DNA of 64,000 nt from Desulfolucanica intricata. GTDB lineage: Bacteria > Bacillota > Desulfotomaculia > Desulfotomaculales > Desulfofarciminaceae. Both the position numbers and the translations under genes were made by a program. The notes beneath the pieces are model-generated. The model ran no database searches. It was not told the DNA's origin and saw only the letters and a list, made by a program, of their open reading frames with translations. Positions 19,101-29,400 of the stretch are shown piece by piece. The stretch spans positions 62,001-126,000 of the forward strand of contig NZ_BCWE01000002.1 in NCBI RefSeq assembly GCF_001592105.1. The letters are read 5' to 3'. Each line of letters starts with the position of its first letter. The first letter of the stretch is position 1.

Positions 19101-21533
19101 CAGAATAGACCTCAGGTAATTATCAATCCCGGCTATAACCGGTTGAATTTCCTTGCCACAATACGCACCGATACTTATTCCATCACCGGCATAAGCATGC
19201 ATCCTTCGATAATCCAATAAAACCCTTTTAATAAGCTGAGAAGCCCGGGTTTCACGGAAAAGATCTGCGTCGGAGATTTCCTCTTCCTCAATATCGTCGG
19301 GTTCCATCAAAAGCCTGGAAGTGATTAAAGAAGATTCATTTTGACAATTTCCCACCAGGTGTAAGTATTCAAAGCCATGGACATTGGTATCAAGAACCCT
19401 GTTTTCATCCTTTAGAATTCCGAAAACCGGGTATTGTATTTTCGCCAAATCTTCAATTTGGTCCCAGCGTTTTTCTACAAATAACTTATCAGTAGAATCT
19501 TCCAATGCATTTTCCGCATAGACACAGAAGCTCTCACATAAATAAGCGTACTGGTGAAGAATCATCTCCAACATAGCAGGGTGTAAAGGCGTTATCACCG
19601 CTGCCGCCAAGTAATCATTCCAAATCCAATCCGAAGAGGTCTTATTTTCTTGGGCTACAAGCATAAAAGCTTTCATCAGCAAAGGCCCTAAAGTACTCAA
19701 TTCACTGTCTTCAAGGTATCCCTCATATGCGGAATAAAATGCCTTGCGCAGGGAATCGTAACCATGTTCAAGGGCATAAAAGAAACCAAATTCATTAAAT
19801 TGTTGTAAAAACATTTGATAACACAAAGAAAGATGAATTAATAAATCTCTAACCCTGTCTGCTTTATCAATGCCCTGAGCCTTGAGCAAATCAATCATTT
19901 CATAGTCCTTATTGATGGCGGTTTGCAAAAGTCTATTCATTTCATCCTCATCGCGGGCTTTGAAAATCTCTGACATATAAGGAATTGCAAATACAGGCAG
20001 GGCATTTGTGCTTTTCTGATAGGCATCGTAGGTTAAATTAAACAAATCCTTCAGCAAACGACACTGGTGGTTCTGGGGTAATACCCACATAAAATCGCGT
20101 TTTACTGAACTACCGTCTCGACCCGAAATAATGACCTGAAACTGAAGTGTGGGTTCCGCTGTTTTTACCTTTGTATAACGAAGCAGTTGGTTTTCTTCGC
20201 TTGGACAAACACGCGAAGTAAATACAACTAATCTTTTATCTTCCCCCAATTCCAGCTGGATTTGGTTTTCGAGAAATTCGTCTATTCCCCCTATAACCTG
20301 GTTTAAAAAAGTAGCGGCTAACTCATTATCACCTTTACCATCATCTTTTTCTTCTCCGGCATCAAAATCATGTTTAAAATGAACACTCTGTAAGGTAATC
20401 TCCGACAAATTTTCATTTGCCAGTACGGAACGCGCTTTCATGTCCCTTTTAAAATCAGCCAGGGTAATCCATAATGAACGCAGAAAAACTTGCAGCGGTA
20501 ACCCATAAAGCTTGCGCGGTTGTTTACTCTTTTCATTTGTGGGTTTTGAAATTTTATAATTAAGGATATTATCATGAATAAATACAAAATCCGCAGTTTT
20601 CAATAGTTCACGGGCACTTTGAGACCGGTTTTCAATGTAATCTTTAAGTGCATCAAGCAGCGCAGACGGGGATTCAAATTTACCCAGCACTCCCCAATCA
20701 ATTTGTTCGGCATCATTACTTGATTTGAAATTTTCAATTTGCTGGATAGCCTTTTTTCTTGCGCTTTTTTTAAGATACTTGTTGTAATTAAAAAATTCCA
20801 AGGCAGGTGTAATATAACCACTAATTTGCCGCTTACTATTCCTACCACTGGCTAGACCGGTCATACAGGGCAGTTTAAAGGTGGACAAGTTATCAAGTAT
20901 ATGCTTATAGGCATCATCACCGTTCATAACACCTTGAAAATCAAGGTTTTCCAAATAAGTACTCAAATTCAACAAATCGGTTAAACCATGCTCATACAAT
21001 GCAAAAAAGAGACCAGTAATTTTTTTAATTTCCGCTGCACCGTCATCCTGATCAACTATATTTTGCAAACTTGTGGAGACCCAGCTTCTAAATGAATGTT
21101 TTAAACAAAGATCCCAAACGGCTTGTTGATCCAGGTGAAAAAAGTCCAGCAAGCTGCCCTGATCATCAATATGATCGTACCCCGCCAATACAACCACCAG
21201 GGTGTCTTCATCAGGTTTTATTAATTCATTTCGCAGGTTAGTCAGGTTATCATCACTGTTATACCAGCCATTTTGGCATATGGTGGCAAAATTCACCTTA
21301 TCATTATCAGTGCCATGATATTGCCATTCTTTTCCCAACCGGCAGGCAATACCATAGACAAACCGCAACCGGCGCCCCGAGATGCGAATACGATTAAATT
21401 CCTCTTCAAGCTCTTTACCCAGTGCCAGAAAAAGCTTGGAAGGATATGATGGAAGTATATATTTAAATGTACCTGAGCTATCCCTGGTTTCCGCCAAAAT
21501 ATAGCTTTTAATTGCATCAACCATATATTTCAT
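16173..21533 (-). CDS. dptH: DptH-like protein with C-terminal HerA/FtsK-type ATPase
   Basis: About 1786 residues from ATG 21533. The last ~350 residues form a HerA/FtsK-like motor: VFGASGAGKTYTIQALL (Walker A, ~1450), VIVDYTNGF, VIVLDEIQNLDHRLDSPLGQ (Walker B, ~1663) and LILATQTLSNLDK. An acidic, low-complexity linker (about 1345-1430, many Asp/Glu) separates it from a huge N-terminal part without recognised motifs. Length, domain order and position after a DptF/DptG pair fit DptH (DndH) of phosphorothioation-dependent restriction, which attacks DNA lacking the sulfur mark together with DptF and DptG. It follows DptG by ~23 bases. Confidence 0.72.
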   Translation of the reverse strand: MKYMVDAIKSYILAETRDSSGTFKYILPSYPSKLFLALGKELEEEFNRIRISGRRLRFVYGIACRLGKEWQYHGTDNDKVNFATICQNGWYNSDDNLTNLRNELIKPDEDTLVVVLAGYDHIDDQGSLLDFFHLDQQAVWDLCLKHSFRSWVSTSLQNIVDQDDGAAEIKKITGLFFALYEHGLTDLLNLSTYLENLDFQGVMNGDDAYKHILDNLSTFKLPCMTGLASGRNSKRQISGYITPALEFFNYNKYLKKSARKKAIQQIENFKSSNDAEQIDWGVLGKFESPSALLDALKDYIENRSQSARELLKTADFVFIHDNILNYKISKPTNEKSKQPRKLYGLPLQVFLRSLWITLADFKRDMKARSVLANENLSEITLQSVHFKHDFDAGEEKDDGKGDNELAATFLNQVIGGIDEFLENQIQLELGEDKRLVVFTSRVCPSEENQLLRYTKVKTAEPTLQFQVIISGRDGSSVKRDFMWVLPQNHQCRLLKDLFNLTYDAYQKSTNALPVFAIPYMSEIFKARDEDEMNRLLQTAINKDYEMIDLLKAQGIDKADRVRDLLIHLSLCYQMFLQQFNEFGFFYALEHGYDSLRKAFYSAYEGYLEDSELSTLGPLLMKAFMLVAQENKTSSDWIWNDYLAAAVITPLHPAMLEMILHQYAYLCESFCVYAENALEDSTDKLFVEKRWDQIEDLAKIQYPVFGILKDENRVLDTNVHGFEYLHLVGNCQNESSLITSRLLMEPDDIEEEEISDADLFRETRASQLIKRVLLDYRRMHAYAGDGISIGAYCGKEIQPVIAGIDNYLRSILQDRQERIYSLRLIIFSDSRDDSAVMHWVNAWKERWQAAELSTNKMHYEKCRISISYRVVSRANNADQFIKILGSTGLDVMFFTDFIEQGASRFEKLGGDLYFYDDYRKFPVLEKTCCRVAGGGKENHRERVLSNQRFRMGALHAEVMAHISLGHADPNSKHVVISKSDFQPWIRVINTAHKQSAWVVCIDPSVDEKLLHRLESDGSNAREIIGFGTGVGPHGENNYTISTELFSMTDIKNKVGSQIASIMGHWDQNICGQVAESLVKETVHIAGLSIVKATGPSDYVREFIAYALVRKLLVRETKAYCDEIISLDAYRHWFNDAGDHERPDLLRLRADIIDGYFQIEAQIIECKLAQYSEGYLEHARQQIENGLKQLVHCFRPRTGEKAIGIDDRPDQRYWWMQLHRLIASRGETSRPNYKKTLQALERLSEGFFDITWQAAAVAVWTDHNDDVMHCTPNWDFYLDDQNLQICVASAGKEFILKACLQDAGAEIFCHDSRLSYSFNRNEPKEYGDQEDKDRVSIDLDDETPKKEQAEGAAALPRDERDYDKNEGSDENMDGGEIEQETLGWQDESSDGDDENNKPAEADGLVETCKKPIPERILLGSGVAGSRDIYWEFGHPDLPNRHMLVFGASGAGKTYTIQALLCELGNAGQNSVIVDYTNGFTNKQLEPLVVKMLKPKQHVIRREPLAVNPFRKQCDYIDDLELEEEPSITAQRVSGVFAEVYQLGDQQQSALYNAIRDGVAQEGNNFNLKGLIKRLDNIKQGGGPSAASAASVISKIQPFVDMNPFGEEDINSWEALFNDQYARSHIIQLAGFMKDTSRLITEFALIDLYWYYRARGNKNDPKVIVLDEIQNLDHRLDSPLGQFLTEGRKFGISLILATQTLSNLDKDEKDRLFQASHKLFFKPADTEIKSFAQILSDATGNKVDEWVQRLSSLQRGESYSLGYAYNEVTKKLEVNKCYKIKIKALEERF

Positions 21534-21556
21534 TTTCCACACACCTACCAAAAAGC

Positions 21557-23146
21557 TTATTTATCTTCCCCGAAGGTATTGCACACTATGGAATAAGCAT
21601 CGGAAAGTTCGGTTAGAAAACCGCCGGCACGCAACATCTCCACCAACCATGAGTCTTTCGATTTTTGCACCATGTTATTGACAGGCAAACCGGTCCAACT
21701 CATGGCTTCATTAAGTTCTTTCCCCTCAATGGCAATCCCGAAATGAAGGTAGAGCCTGTTTAAAAACTCGTCATAGGTACATCGTTCACCGGGACGCAAT
21801 AAAACCAGCACCATGTAGCGTAGCATGGTATCGGTCATGATTAACCGGGCTCCAGACCCTTTGTAAGGCACTATAATCCCTAATTTTTTGCCCAGGGAAA
21901 GGAATAAATGATGACCATACTTTGTATCCGCTTCATGGTAAAGATCTTTCTTGTGGTCTTTCAATCTCTCTTTAAGTTCTTCATGGCGCAAGGCTTGTTG
22001 AATCAGCCCCTGGATTACCTGTAAATTTCTCTGGGATACTAAGCGTTGTTGTCTGGAGGATGCTTCCGGCGGGGAAAAGATCCAGGCATAACCCAGTGCA
22101 CTGCCACTGGTTTTGGTATCAGGCGGGCCGGCATATCTTAAACTTTGGGCGGTTATACTGCGTAGAACTTGAAGCGCACAGCCCGTCATCAATAGTTCTA
22201 AACGTTCAACTGGGTCTAACAAGGCGCTTAACAGGCGATTAATCTCCACTGCAAATAAGTATCCTTCCTGCCAACTGTCCCTGGGACACCATGCACAGGT
22301 CAGCCACTTATCTTCGCTATTGGTTAAAGTATGAGTTTTTGTATCCAGCAACTCAATAAAATCAATTAACTGGTCCAAAGCAAATGTATGCTGTCCCTCT
22401 AGTTTTGGTAAATTATTTTGCAATGATTGATGCAACTCATGCAGATTAACTTCACCATCTGAAAGTTCCAAAGGCTGTGCAAAATCACTAATTGCTGTTT
22501 GTGGAGTTAAAAAAACATTGCATAATTGTAGGTATAATAATTCTCCTCCCCTGGCCATAAAGTTATGTTTGTTAATATCATAATTATTTATCCCGTCATA
22601 CCAGTCGTGTATTTGTTTTTCTTTGCTTTTTTTCCATATTGTCTCCCTTATGATTAACGTACTTGTAACGGGAAAAAAAGTTTGGGCACACCAGGTCCGA
22701 TTTAATCCCGCACCTTGGAATCCATGCAATAGCTCTTCTATCTTTTCTATAACATCTTCAATTTGACAGTTATTTGCAACAATTTGTTTTTTTAGTTTAG
22801 AAATTAAATATTCATAATGTTTCTTATGTGTTTCATGACGCAGGTCAACTCTTGATAAGCTTAAAAAAGCAATTAGCTTTAAATTCAACTTAACAGGTGC
22901 TCTGTATAATAGATTATAATTGGTGGTATCCCATTCCTTTATCACTTCTATAGAGGGTAAATATGAATAAATCTTATCATTACCAATCTTTTTTTCCGAA
23001 AACAAAACTGCCAAAAACTCCACAAGATATTCAACAATCGTTTGTTCACTTATAAAACGCTTACCAAAAAGCCTGATGGCCGGGTTTTGTTTTTTATCTT
23101 CATCAATTTGTATGGCAGGAAAGGGTAAAGGCAAAGAGGAATTCAT
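21557..23146 (-). CDS. dptG: DptG-like protein
   Basis: 529 residues, start overlapping the stop of the DptF-like gene (ATGA). No catalytic motif is obvious; it is mostly helical with a WCPRDSWQEGYLFAVEIN segment near residue 300 and a hydrophobic LLSALLDPVERLELLMTG helix. I call it DptG mainly from its place between DptF- and DptH-like genes and its length, which is somewhat longer than the ~430-residue DptG I remember. If right, it is the small subunit of the DptFGH restriction complex. Confidence 0.52.
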   Translation of the reverse strand: MNSSLPLPFPAIQIDEDKKQNPAIRLFGKRFISEQTIVEYLVEFLAVLFSEKKIGNDKIYSYLPSIEVIKEWDTTNYNLLYRAPVKLNLKLIAFLSLSRVDLRHETHKKHYEYLISKLKKQIVANNCQIEDVIEKIEELLHGFQGAGLNRTWCAQTFFPVTSTLIIRETIWKKSKEKQIHDWYDGINNYDINKHNFMARGGELLYLQLCNVFLTPQTAISDFAQPLELSDGEVNLHELHQSLQNNLPKLEGQHTFALDQLIDFIELLDTKTHTLTNSEDKWLTCAWCPRDSWQEGYLFAVEINRLLSALLDPVERLELLMTGCALQVLRSITAQSLRYAGPPDTKTSGSALGYAWIFSPPEASSRQQRLVSQRNLQVIQGLIQQALRHEELKERLKDHKKDLYHEADTKYGHHLFLSLGKKLGIIVPYKGSGARLIMTDTMLRYMVLVLLRPGERCTYDEFLNRLYLHFGIAIEGKELNEAMSWTGLPVNNMVQKSKDSWLVEMLRAGGFLTELSDAYSIVCNTFGEDK

Positions 23147-25650
23147 GATATCACCTCCAAACCATTTTCCGAAATAATTATTCGCATCACCTTGAATGCC
23201 CTGTTACTGTCCAGGCGCAATATTCTCAAATCCTGGTTATCAACCATATTTTTACTTAAATAATAATTAAGCAATCTAACCTTAAATTGTTCAATACGAT
23301 TGGCATAATAGGCAGACAGTTCTTCTGCTACCTCGCCCTGGTATCTCCGTTCCACATAATCAAGAAAGGGCAGGTCAAGGTCCATTTCTATTTCACCGGG
23401 CATATACTTTAAACTTAATATTCCGCGGCTGCTTCCCAATACTTTGTATCTTGGTTTAATGATTAATTTAAAATCTTCTATTCTAAAGTTTGCCAGCACC
23501 ATTTGTGTTCCGGAACCGACGAAGCGTCTATTTAAAGTGATATACAGGTCACTTGCCTGCCAAACTTCTTCCGGCAATCGAACGCCGGAAAAATACTCTT
23601 GTAAAACATGCATTATTCTAGCGCGGTATTTATTTTCCAGCAGTGGAGGTATCTTTTCCAAATCGCCGGTAAATTCCAAAAAGTTCACCAGCATTGGGGA
23701 ATGCAAAAATACATGGATATAGTTATCCATATCACCATGTTCACGGTCTTTTAAAAAATATATTAAACGCCGCACCTGTTGGCGGTAATTCGGGTTATTT
23801 TTATCATATTTATCATTTAACTTTTGCAGTATGGTTAGTGGATAACCCCTCAAGGAATGGGTATTCTCATCACCAATCCAGGTTATTCTTTCAAAACCGG
23901 GGTGCAGTACTGCACCAAAATCTACTTTGCGTATTTGACGGATTGGTTGCAACTGCAGGGCCTCGTTGTGAACATCCTTTCCATTGTCACCAAAAAACCT
24001 GTTAAAGAAAAGGGTATCAAATACCATTTCCTGACGGGCTATCAGTGACAGGTTGGCAATTTCATTGCAATTAAGCCCGGCTGTTATTGCATAAGCCAAA
24101 TGACCAGTCATTTGCCGCATGGTTAATCGGATATTGTATTCATATAAACGCCTGTACAGCATGGTAATTCTTTCGCATACAGTGTTTAAGGTATCCTGTA
24201 GCAACCGAACATTTGTTAATATTGGACATTCTTCACTATACTTACATTCAGAACATTTTTCCCAATTAACCGTTTCCAGCATGCGTTTAAAAACGTTAAC
24301 TGCCGTGTCAATACTATCCATCCTGCCAATGTTGATGATAAGATATCCTGCATTGAATATACTTTGAGGTGTATCCGCCTCCAGTGCCCCCAGCAATTCG
24401 CTTGCACTTGCCCTTTGCCCATTTACATTTAGTCTTTTATAGCTTTCCAATAATGTTCCGGTATTGGAAACAATAAGGTAATTCTTTTCTTTATCACGAA
24501 CTGCCTCGGACAAAACCCGCGTGCGCTCGACATCCGAAAGCTCGCTCATATCCTTTACGATTACTAACCTGCCAAGGTCCTCTATCTTGTTCAATTGCGT
24601 GCATTCTTTACCGGATATTGCAGCATAGATGTCAACAGCTATGGTAGTTTTACCATCGCCTGCATTGCCGGTAAGGATAATATTACATTTTTCACCTGCT
24701 AATTTTTCATGGATAAATTTAACCAGAGGGCTTTTCACCGCAATTTTCCTAAAAAAGGGATGGCCGATCTGGGACTCCGCAGTAGCATTTTCATTATTAG
24801 CTGAAGCGTTGGATAGGGTGTTTAAGTAGAAAACAAAAGGATTGTTCATGACGAGGTCTAAAACATTGTCTCCGGGCAATGTCGCTGCTTTGTTATGCTT
24901 TGGTGCTGGGGCAGTTACCCCCAGTGCAACGGCTGTATCTTTTTTTGCTAACCCACCAGAAGTGAAAGATGTTCGCATTTCCTGAACTGTTGCGAACCTT
25001 TCATTTGATTTTATAGCAACGGCCTTAATCAACCATTCATTCATATGATCTGTTAAATAATTGCCTTGTTTATCGGGGATTTTAGAAACATCCCTATTGT
25101 TAATATCAATATTAACTATTGTGGGATTTTCATGATCGCATAGACTGCTACTATCCTTAATTAAATCTTTATTATTGCCTAAAACACACTTTACACCCCG
25201 CAAGCTATTTATTATATTTTCAATTTGCCCTCTAAAAATTTGCCTGTTATCTTTTTTGCTCATTAATTGAAATAGCTTTTCACCCAAGCAAGCATAATCA
25301 ACAGTTTCCATAATTCGCTTTTTTGTTAACCGCGATTTCTTTTTATATGTTTCATATAATTCTTTTTTTCCCTCTTTCACCTTAAGGAACCAAAATCCAT
25401 CACTTTGCAAATGATAGAATGGAAACTCTAACATTTTTCTATAATCAGGCAAATTCGGAAAAAACCGATCAAATATTGATAAAAATACAGGTTCTAATTC
25501 CTCAAAGGTGAATTTATTTTCATGATTATTATTTACCTCTAGCAAATCTAATATTGAAAGAAGCAATAGGTATTTATGTGGTCTAATTTCACCATCTTGT
25601 TTTGATACTTTTAAGTTATTAATTATACCCTTTAGATACACGCTATCCAT
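23143..25650 (-). CDS. dptF: DptF-like ATPase with fused N-terminal reader-like domain
   Basis: 835 residues. From ~265 on it reads as a DptF-type P-loop ATPase: FVFYLNTLSNAS, Walker A LTGNAGDGKTT (~326-336), a C-x2-C-x5-C zinc-like cluster (KCSECKYSEECP, ~475), and TMRQMTGHLAYAI. Residues 1-~110 are different: RPHKYLLLLSILDLLE (23-38) and PFYHLQSDGFWFLK (77-90) look like the N-terminal domain of ScoMcrA-type HNH nucleases, the family containing the DNA-sulfur-binding domain. Between them (~205-232) lies WLIKAVAIKSNERFATVQEM, the pattern of the C-terminal end of a Hanks-type kinase. So the protein looks like a three-part fusion. It overlaps DptG by 4 bases. Confidence 0.65.
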   Translation of the reverse strand: MDSVYLKGIINNLKVSKQDGEIRPHKYLLLLSILDLLEVNNNHENKFTFEELEPVFLSIFDRFFPNLPDYRKMLEFPFYHLQSDGFWFLKVKEGKKELYETYKKKSRLTKKRIMETVDYACLGEKLFQLMSKKDNRQIFRGQIENIINSLRGVKCVLGNNKDLIKDSSSLCDHENPTIVNIDINNRDVSKIPDKQGNYLTDHMNEWLIKAVAIKSNERFATVQEMRTSFTSGGLAKKDTAVALGVTAPAPKHNKAATLPGDNVLDLVMNNPFVFYLNTLSNASANNENATAESQIGHPFFRKIAVKSPLVKFIHEKLAGEKCNIILTGNAGDGKTTIAVDIYAAISGKECTQLNKIEDLGRLVIVKDMSELSDVERTRVLSEAVRDKEKNYLIVSNTGTLLESYKRLNVNGQRASASELLGALEADTPQSIFNAGYLIINIGRMDSIDTAVNVFKRMLETVNWEKCSECKYSEECPILTNVRLLQDTLNTVCERITMLYRRLYEYNIRLTMRQMTGHLAYAITAGLNCNEIANLSLIARQEMVFDTLFFNRFFGDNGKDVHNEALQLQPIRQIRKVDFGAVLHPGFERITWIGDENTHSLRGYPLTILQKLNDKYDKNNPNYRQQVRRLIYFLKDREHGDMDNYIHVFLHSPMLVNFLEFTGDLEKIPPLLENKYRARIMHVLQEYFSGVRLPEEVWQASDLYITLNRRFVGSGTQMVLANFRIEDFKLIIKPRYKVLGSSRGILSLKYMPGEIEMDLDLPFLDYVERRYQGEVAEELSAYYANRIEQFKVRLLNYYLSKNMVDNQDLRILRLDSNRAFKVMRIIISENGLEVIS

Positions 25651-25665
25651 AGCCTATATCCCACC

Positions 25666-26481
25666 CTATTTTAGAAAACTATTACTATCAAGAAACTCAA
25701 TATTTATATCCTTACACACTTGCAACAGTGTTTTATGGTTACTTTCCTCAAAGCAAGGTTTTTCCTCTGATATTGTAAAATCATCCAACTCCCTTAAAAA
25801 TAATGGTTTTCCCCCTTTTTTCCCCCTCCAAGTGTAAGTTCTTCCATCGGAATGGTTTTCTTCATACTGGCGTGCCTTATGGAATAAATCAGGATGGTAT
25901 TTTTTTAATGCTTTCCATTCGCTATCAGATTGATAAAAACAAAAATAACAACCTGACCTCTTACGCCATCCATAATAATCAGGCGTTCCCAATTTACTCT
26001 TTTCCAAAATATCCAATACGTCTTTAAGCGTTATTCCATCTTCCACAAAAGGATGTATGGGAATTATACTTCTTCCCTGTTTAGCCACATAACCTTCCCT
26101 ATTTTTCTCATCAGCCCTAATAGCAACATAGCTGTATGTTGTATCATTGCCTATATAAGATTCAAATGGCTTTAATTTTAAATCACGAGTACACCATCTT
26201 TGTTGGGGGGATGGTAAAACTCCTTTATAGTACTTTAGCCACCAATCAAAATTCCTCTCAGATTTTATAATCTTAATTTCTATATTAAGAACAGCTCTAA
26301 TTCTTTTTAAAAATTCGTAGGTCTCCGGCAACTCACAACCACTATCAGTAAAAACATACTCCAATTTAAGATCTGGATACTTATCTCGTAAATAAACTGC
26401 TAAAGCTGCGCTATCTTTTCCACCCGAAAGGGCTAAGATATGACGTTCCTTTTTATTTTTATTATTTCCCTTATCAGCCAT
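25666..26481 (-). CDS. PAPS-reductase-family sulfurtransferase, short DndC-like
   Basis: 271 residues. PP-loop LALSGGKDSAAL near the N-terminus activates a substrate by adenylation; RWCTRDLKLKPFE, IRADE and SGCYFC complete the PAPS reductase/DndC pattern, with Cys in WC and CYFC positions able to hold an Fe-S cluster. It is about half the length of classical DndC. The start at 26481 has AAGGA upstream and overlaps the preceding ATPase gene by eight bases (ATGGCTGA). In BREX type 4 (brxP) and Dnd/Ssp loci such proteins modify DNA or support it. Here it is the only sulfur-chemistry enzyme in the operon. Confidence 0.82.
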   Translation of the reverse strand: MADKGNNKNKKERHILALSGGKDSAALAVYLRDKYPDLKLEYVFTDSGCELPETYEFLKRIRAVLNIEIKIIKSERNFDWWLKYYKGVLPSPQQRWCTRDLKLKPFESYIGNDTTYSYVAIRADEKNREGYVAKQGRSIIPIHPFVEDGITLKDVLDILEKSKLGTPDYYGWRKRSGCYFCFYQSDSEWKALKKYHPDLFHKARQYEENHSDGRTYTWRGKKGGKPLFLRELDDFTISEEKPCFEESNHKTLLQVCKDINIEFLDSNSFLK

Positions 26482-29400
26482 TTGCGTCATCCTTATATAA
26501 TTCTTCTACTAAGGCCTCAAAAATTTTTTTCACCTTATTTTTCGGAAGTGCCATAATTTCATCAACTTTGCTTTGAACTACTATATCATCAATATGTTTT
26601 TTATATATTGTCTCGCTTTTCGATTTACCGTTAGGCAACATAATACTAAAAAGAATTGCACCTTCTTTTACTATGGACCCATTTTTATAAGCTAAAACTT
26701 CTAGTTGTTCAATTCTTTTAACATAATCGCGCAACTTGGTGCTAAATACCTCGAAATCCTGATCTTCCCAAGAATCCAAAGGCTTTTTAGTAATAATGCC
26801 TGCAATACCTTTTACCCATTCTGCAGGGCTTGGGTAATTCCTTACCAAAGCTTGCATTACTGATTTAAACTCCGCATCATCACAAATATCGATTAAAGGC
26901 TTAATCCTTTTTTGCTGAGTTTCATAGAGCTTATTCAAATCATCGCATTCAAATATATTCAACACCGCATTCTCCACTTTATTATAGAGCTTCAAATCTG
27001 CATCGTGTAACTCCTGTAATGCTTTACGCAAGGCTTCCTGAAATTGCTCATGCCACATGTGATCTTTTTTTGATGTTAATTCAAAATTTTTCATTACTGC
27101 TTTAGGCAATTCATCAAACAATAGACGCATCGGTTCAACAGAATTATAAATTGCTAAACGTACTTGTTGGGCTTCTTGTGATACTCTCCTTGTATTTTTT
27201 GAATATAGGGATAGCCCATCAATAAATTTTGTTAAAGGGCCAATAACTCCAAGCATGGTTGAATTGCGCAATCCGGGAAAATCCTTAATAGTAACCTTAT
27301 TTAAAATATTTCTATATACATCGAACACTTCCCGCTCGATGTTGTTAGACACAAACCGCTTCAACGTAAACAAATCAGGTCTTTTAACCATTAGGGCCAT
27401 TTCTGCGGCTGAAATATATGGCAGGTAATTACCTTCTCTAAAAACAGCTATCTCATTGGACTTCGCCAGCAGGTAAAGACAAATATAAATGGGTGCCGGT
27501 CCTTGTCGCATACCAAATGGGGGTTCTTGTAAAACACTTAGTATGTGATCTATACTTACCCCCGCGTCACCTTCACTATCTACACACTCATCAATTTTGT
27601 CCCACAAGTACTTTAAATTGGGGTCTTTTCCCTCGAGGGAGAAACGCCAGTAACCGGTTTTTTCATCTTTAATGTGCAACCCTTCAGCCCGAAGCAATGA
27701 CTTGTAAATAGCAACCTCAGGGCCGTTTCCCTTTAGCCCAAGCCGTTCTTCCGCAGCATTTGTGGCCATTGCTTCTACCAGCTCCCGGCGTGCCCGGGCG
27801 GCTGCGCTGGATAAAATATTATAATTGATCATTTCATTACCAATCCGTGGGCAGTGCTTGAATGCAGTGTCACACAGGTTTGATAACTCTGTTGACAGTT
27901 GCTTACTGCTGGCTATAGGCTTTGGCATCAGCTCGCCATTTTTATACCAAAGCAAGTTGTCCGAGCCCGGTGTATACATCCGGGCCAGGCTATCACGGAA
28001 CCGTTGTTCAGCTACCTTAATCCGGTATTTTACTTCTCTTCTTGCCACTGCATCGTGAACAAGTTCACGAGAATCAACCAATACCCTGCGGGCTGCAGCT
28101 ACATCCAAAGCTAATTCTTTAAGGGTTGTTTCAAAGGGGCCGTAAGCCACCAGCAGCGGCCTGCCATCGCTACATGACCTGGGAGCGGACCCTATTTCAG
28201 AAACAAGCCCGTAACAATATACAATAAGACCATCATATCCTTTATGGGGTTTTATTTCGTCGTTCAATGAATCAACATTCAACCAGCGCCGCTCAAAACG
28301 CCTGACGGTACCTGTTTTATAGGCATGGCGGGAAGCTATCATCGGAGCTAGGGGCAGATATTCCTCCAATATCGCGTCCAGCGCACTGATGGCCAGTTCT
28401 GCCTTTTTTACGCGAATTGCTTCGTTTACTTCAAAATCCGAACCTTCCCATAAACGGAATTCCCCGGCATATTCGCGGTAGTGCAAAATCCCTTTATTAA
28501 TTAAATTGTTAATAGTTCTATAAATTGTTTGCCTGTTGATCCCATTGGAAAACTCCAGCACAAAGGAAATATTCTCCATACTGGCTTTAAAACCCGGTGT
28601 ACCGGATAAAATATTTAGCACACCAATAGTTTTTAATATGCTCTGGTCTACTGGTCCCAAGTGCCTTGTGTCTTCTAATTTACCATGAATCTCAATCCAT
28701 CTTTGCGATTCAGCCCGGTTGGCGAACACAGTGGTACTGATGTTAAAAAAGTAATCATATAGCTGTTCAAGCCCCACAGCAGGCAACATTTCCACAGCGT
28801 CGATTTCATTATTATCCAAGAAGGCGGGCAAGGCGTACTTGTCCCCGCTGCACAAAAATGAAAGAAGGGTTCTATCGTTCTGGGCAAACCGGCGGCACAG
28901 TTCAATCAGCGCCGCAGTGGTAACGGGATGCAGCGGGTAGAAACCGGCAATTATTTGTTCATCAAGTTCCTGATACTCTGCTAAACTAGAATTTTGTATA
29001 AAAGCATATATTTTTTTTGCCCATTCCATGATGCGCCCTTGATATTTGCCGGACTCATTTTGCTTGATCGTTTTTTTAATTAAATACATCATTTGATGGG
29101 TAGATTCCAGAAAGGGTATGTCTTCAAAACGCCCCTGTACTTTGCTCCACTCCCGCCTTTGCATAGATGAAAGCCCGGAGGCATATTCATCAAAGGCTTG
29201 GTGCAAGCATACCCACAGATAAACCGAACTCATTTCCGCCAATTGCTGCATGATATAAATGTCGCCTTTATTGTGATGATGGGACATGTAGTCTAAATTT
29301 TTGCCGAATTCATCTACAACCACCAGCAGTGGTTTATCCACCATATTTTGTACGGTTTTAAATATGTTTATAAGCTTGGGAGTTTCAATAATATACTGCT

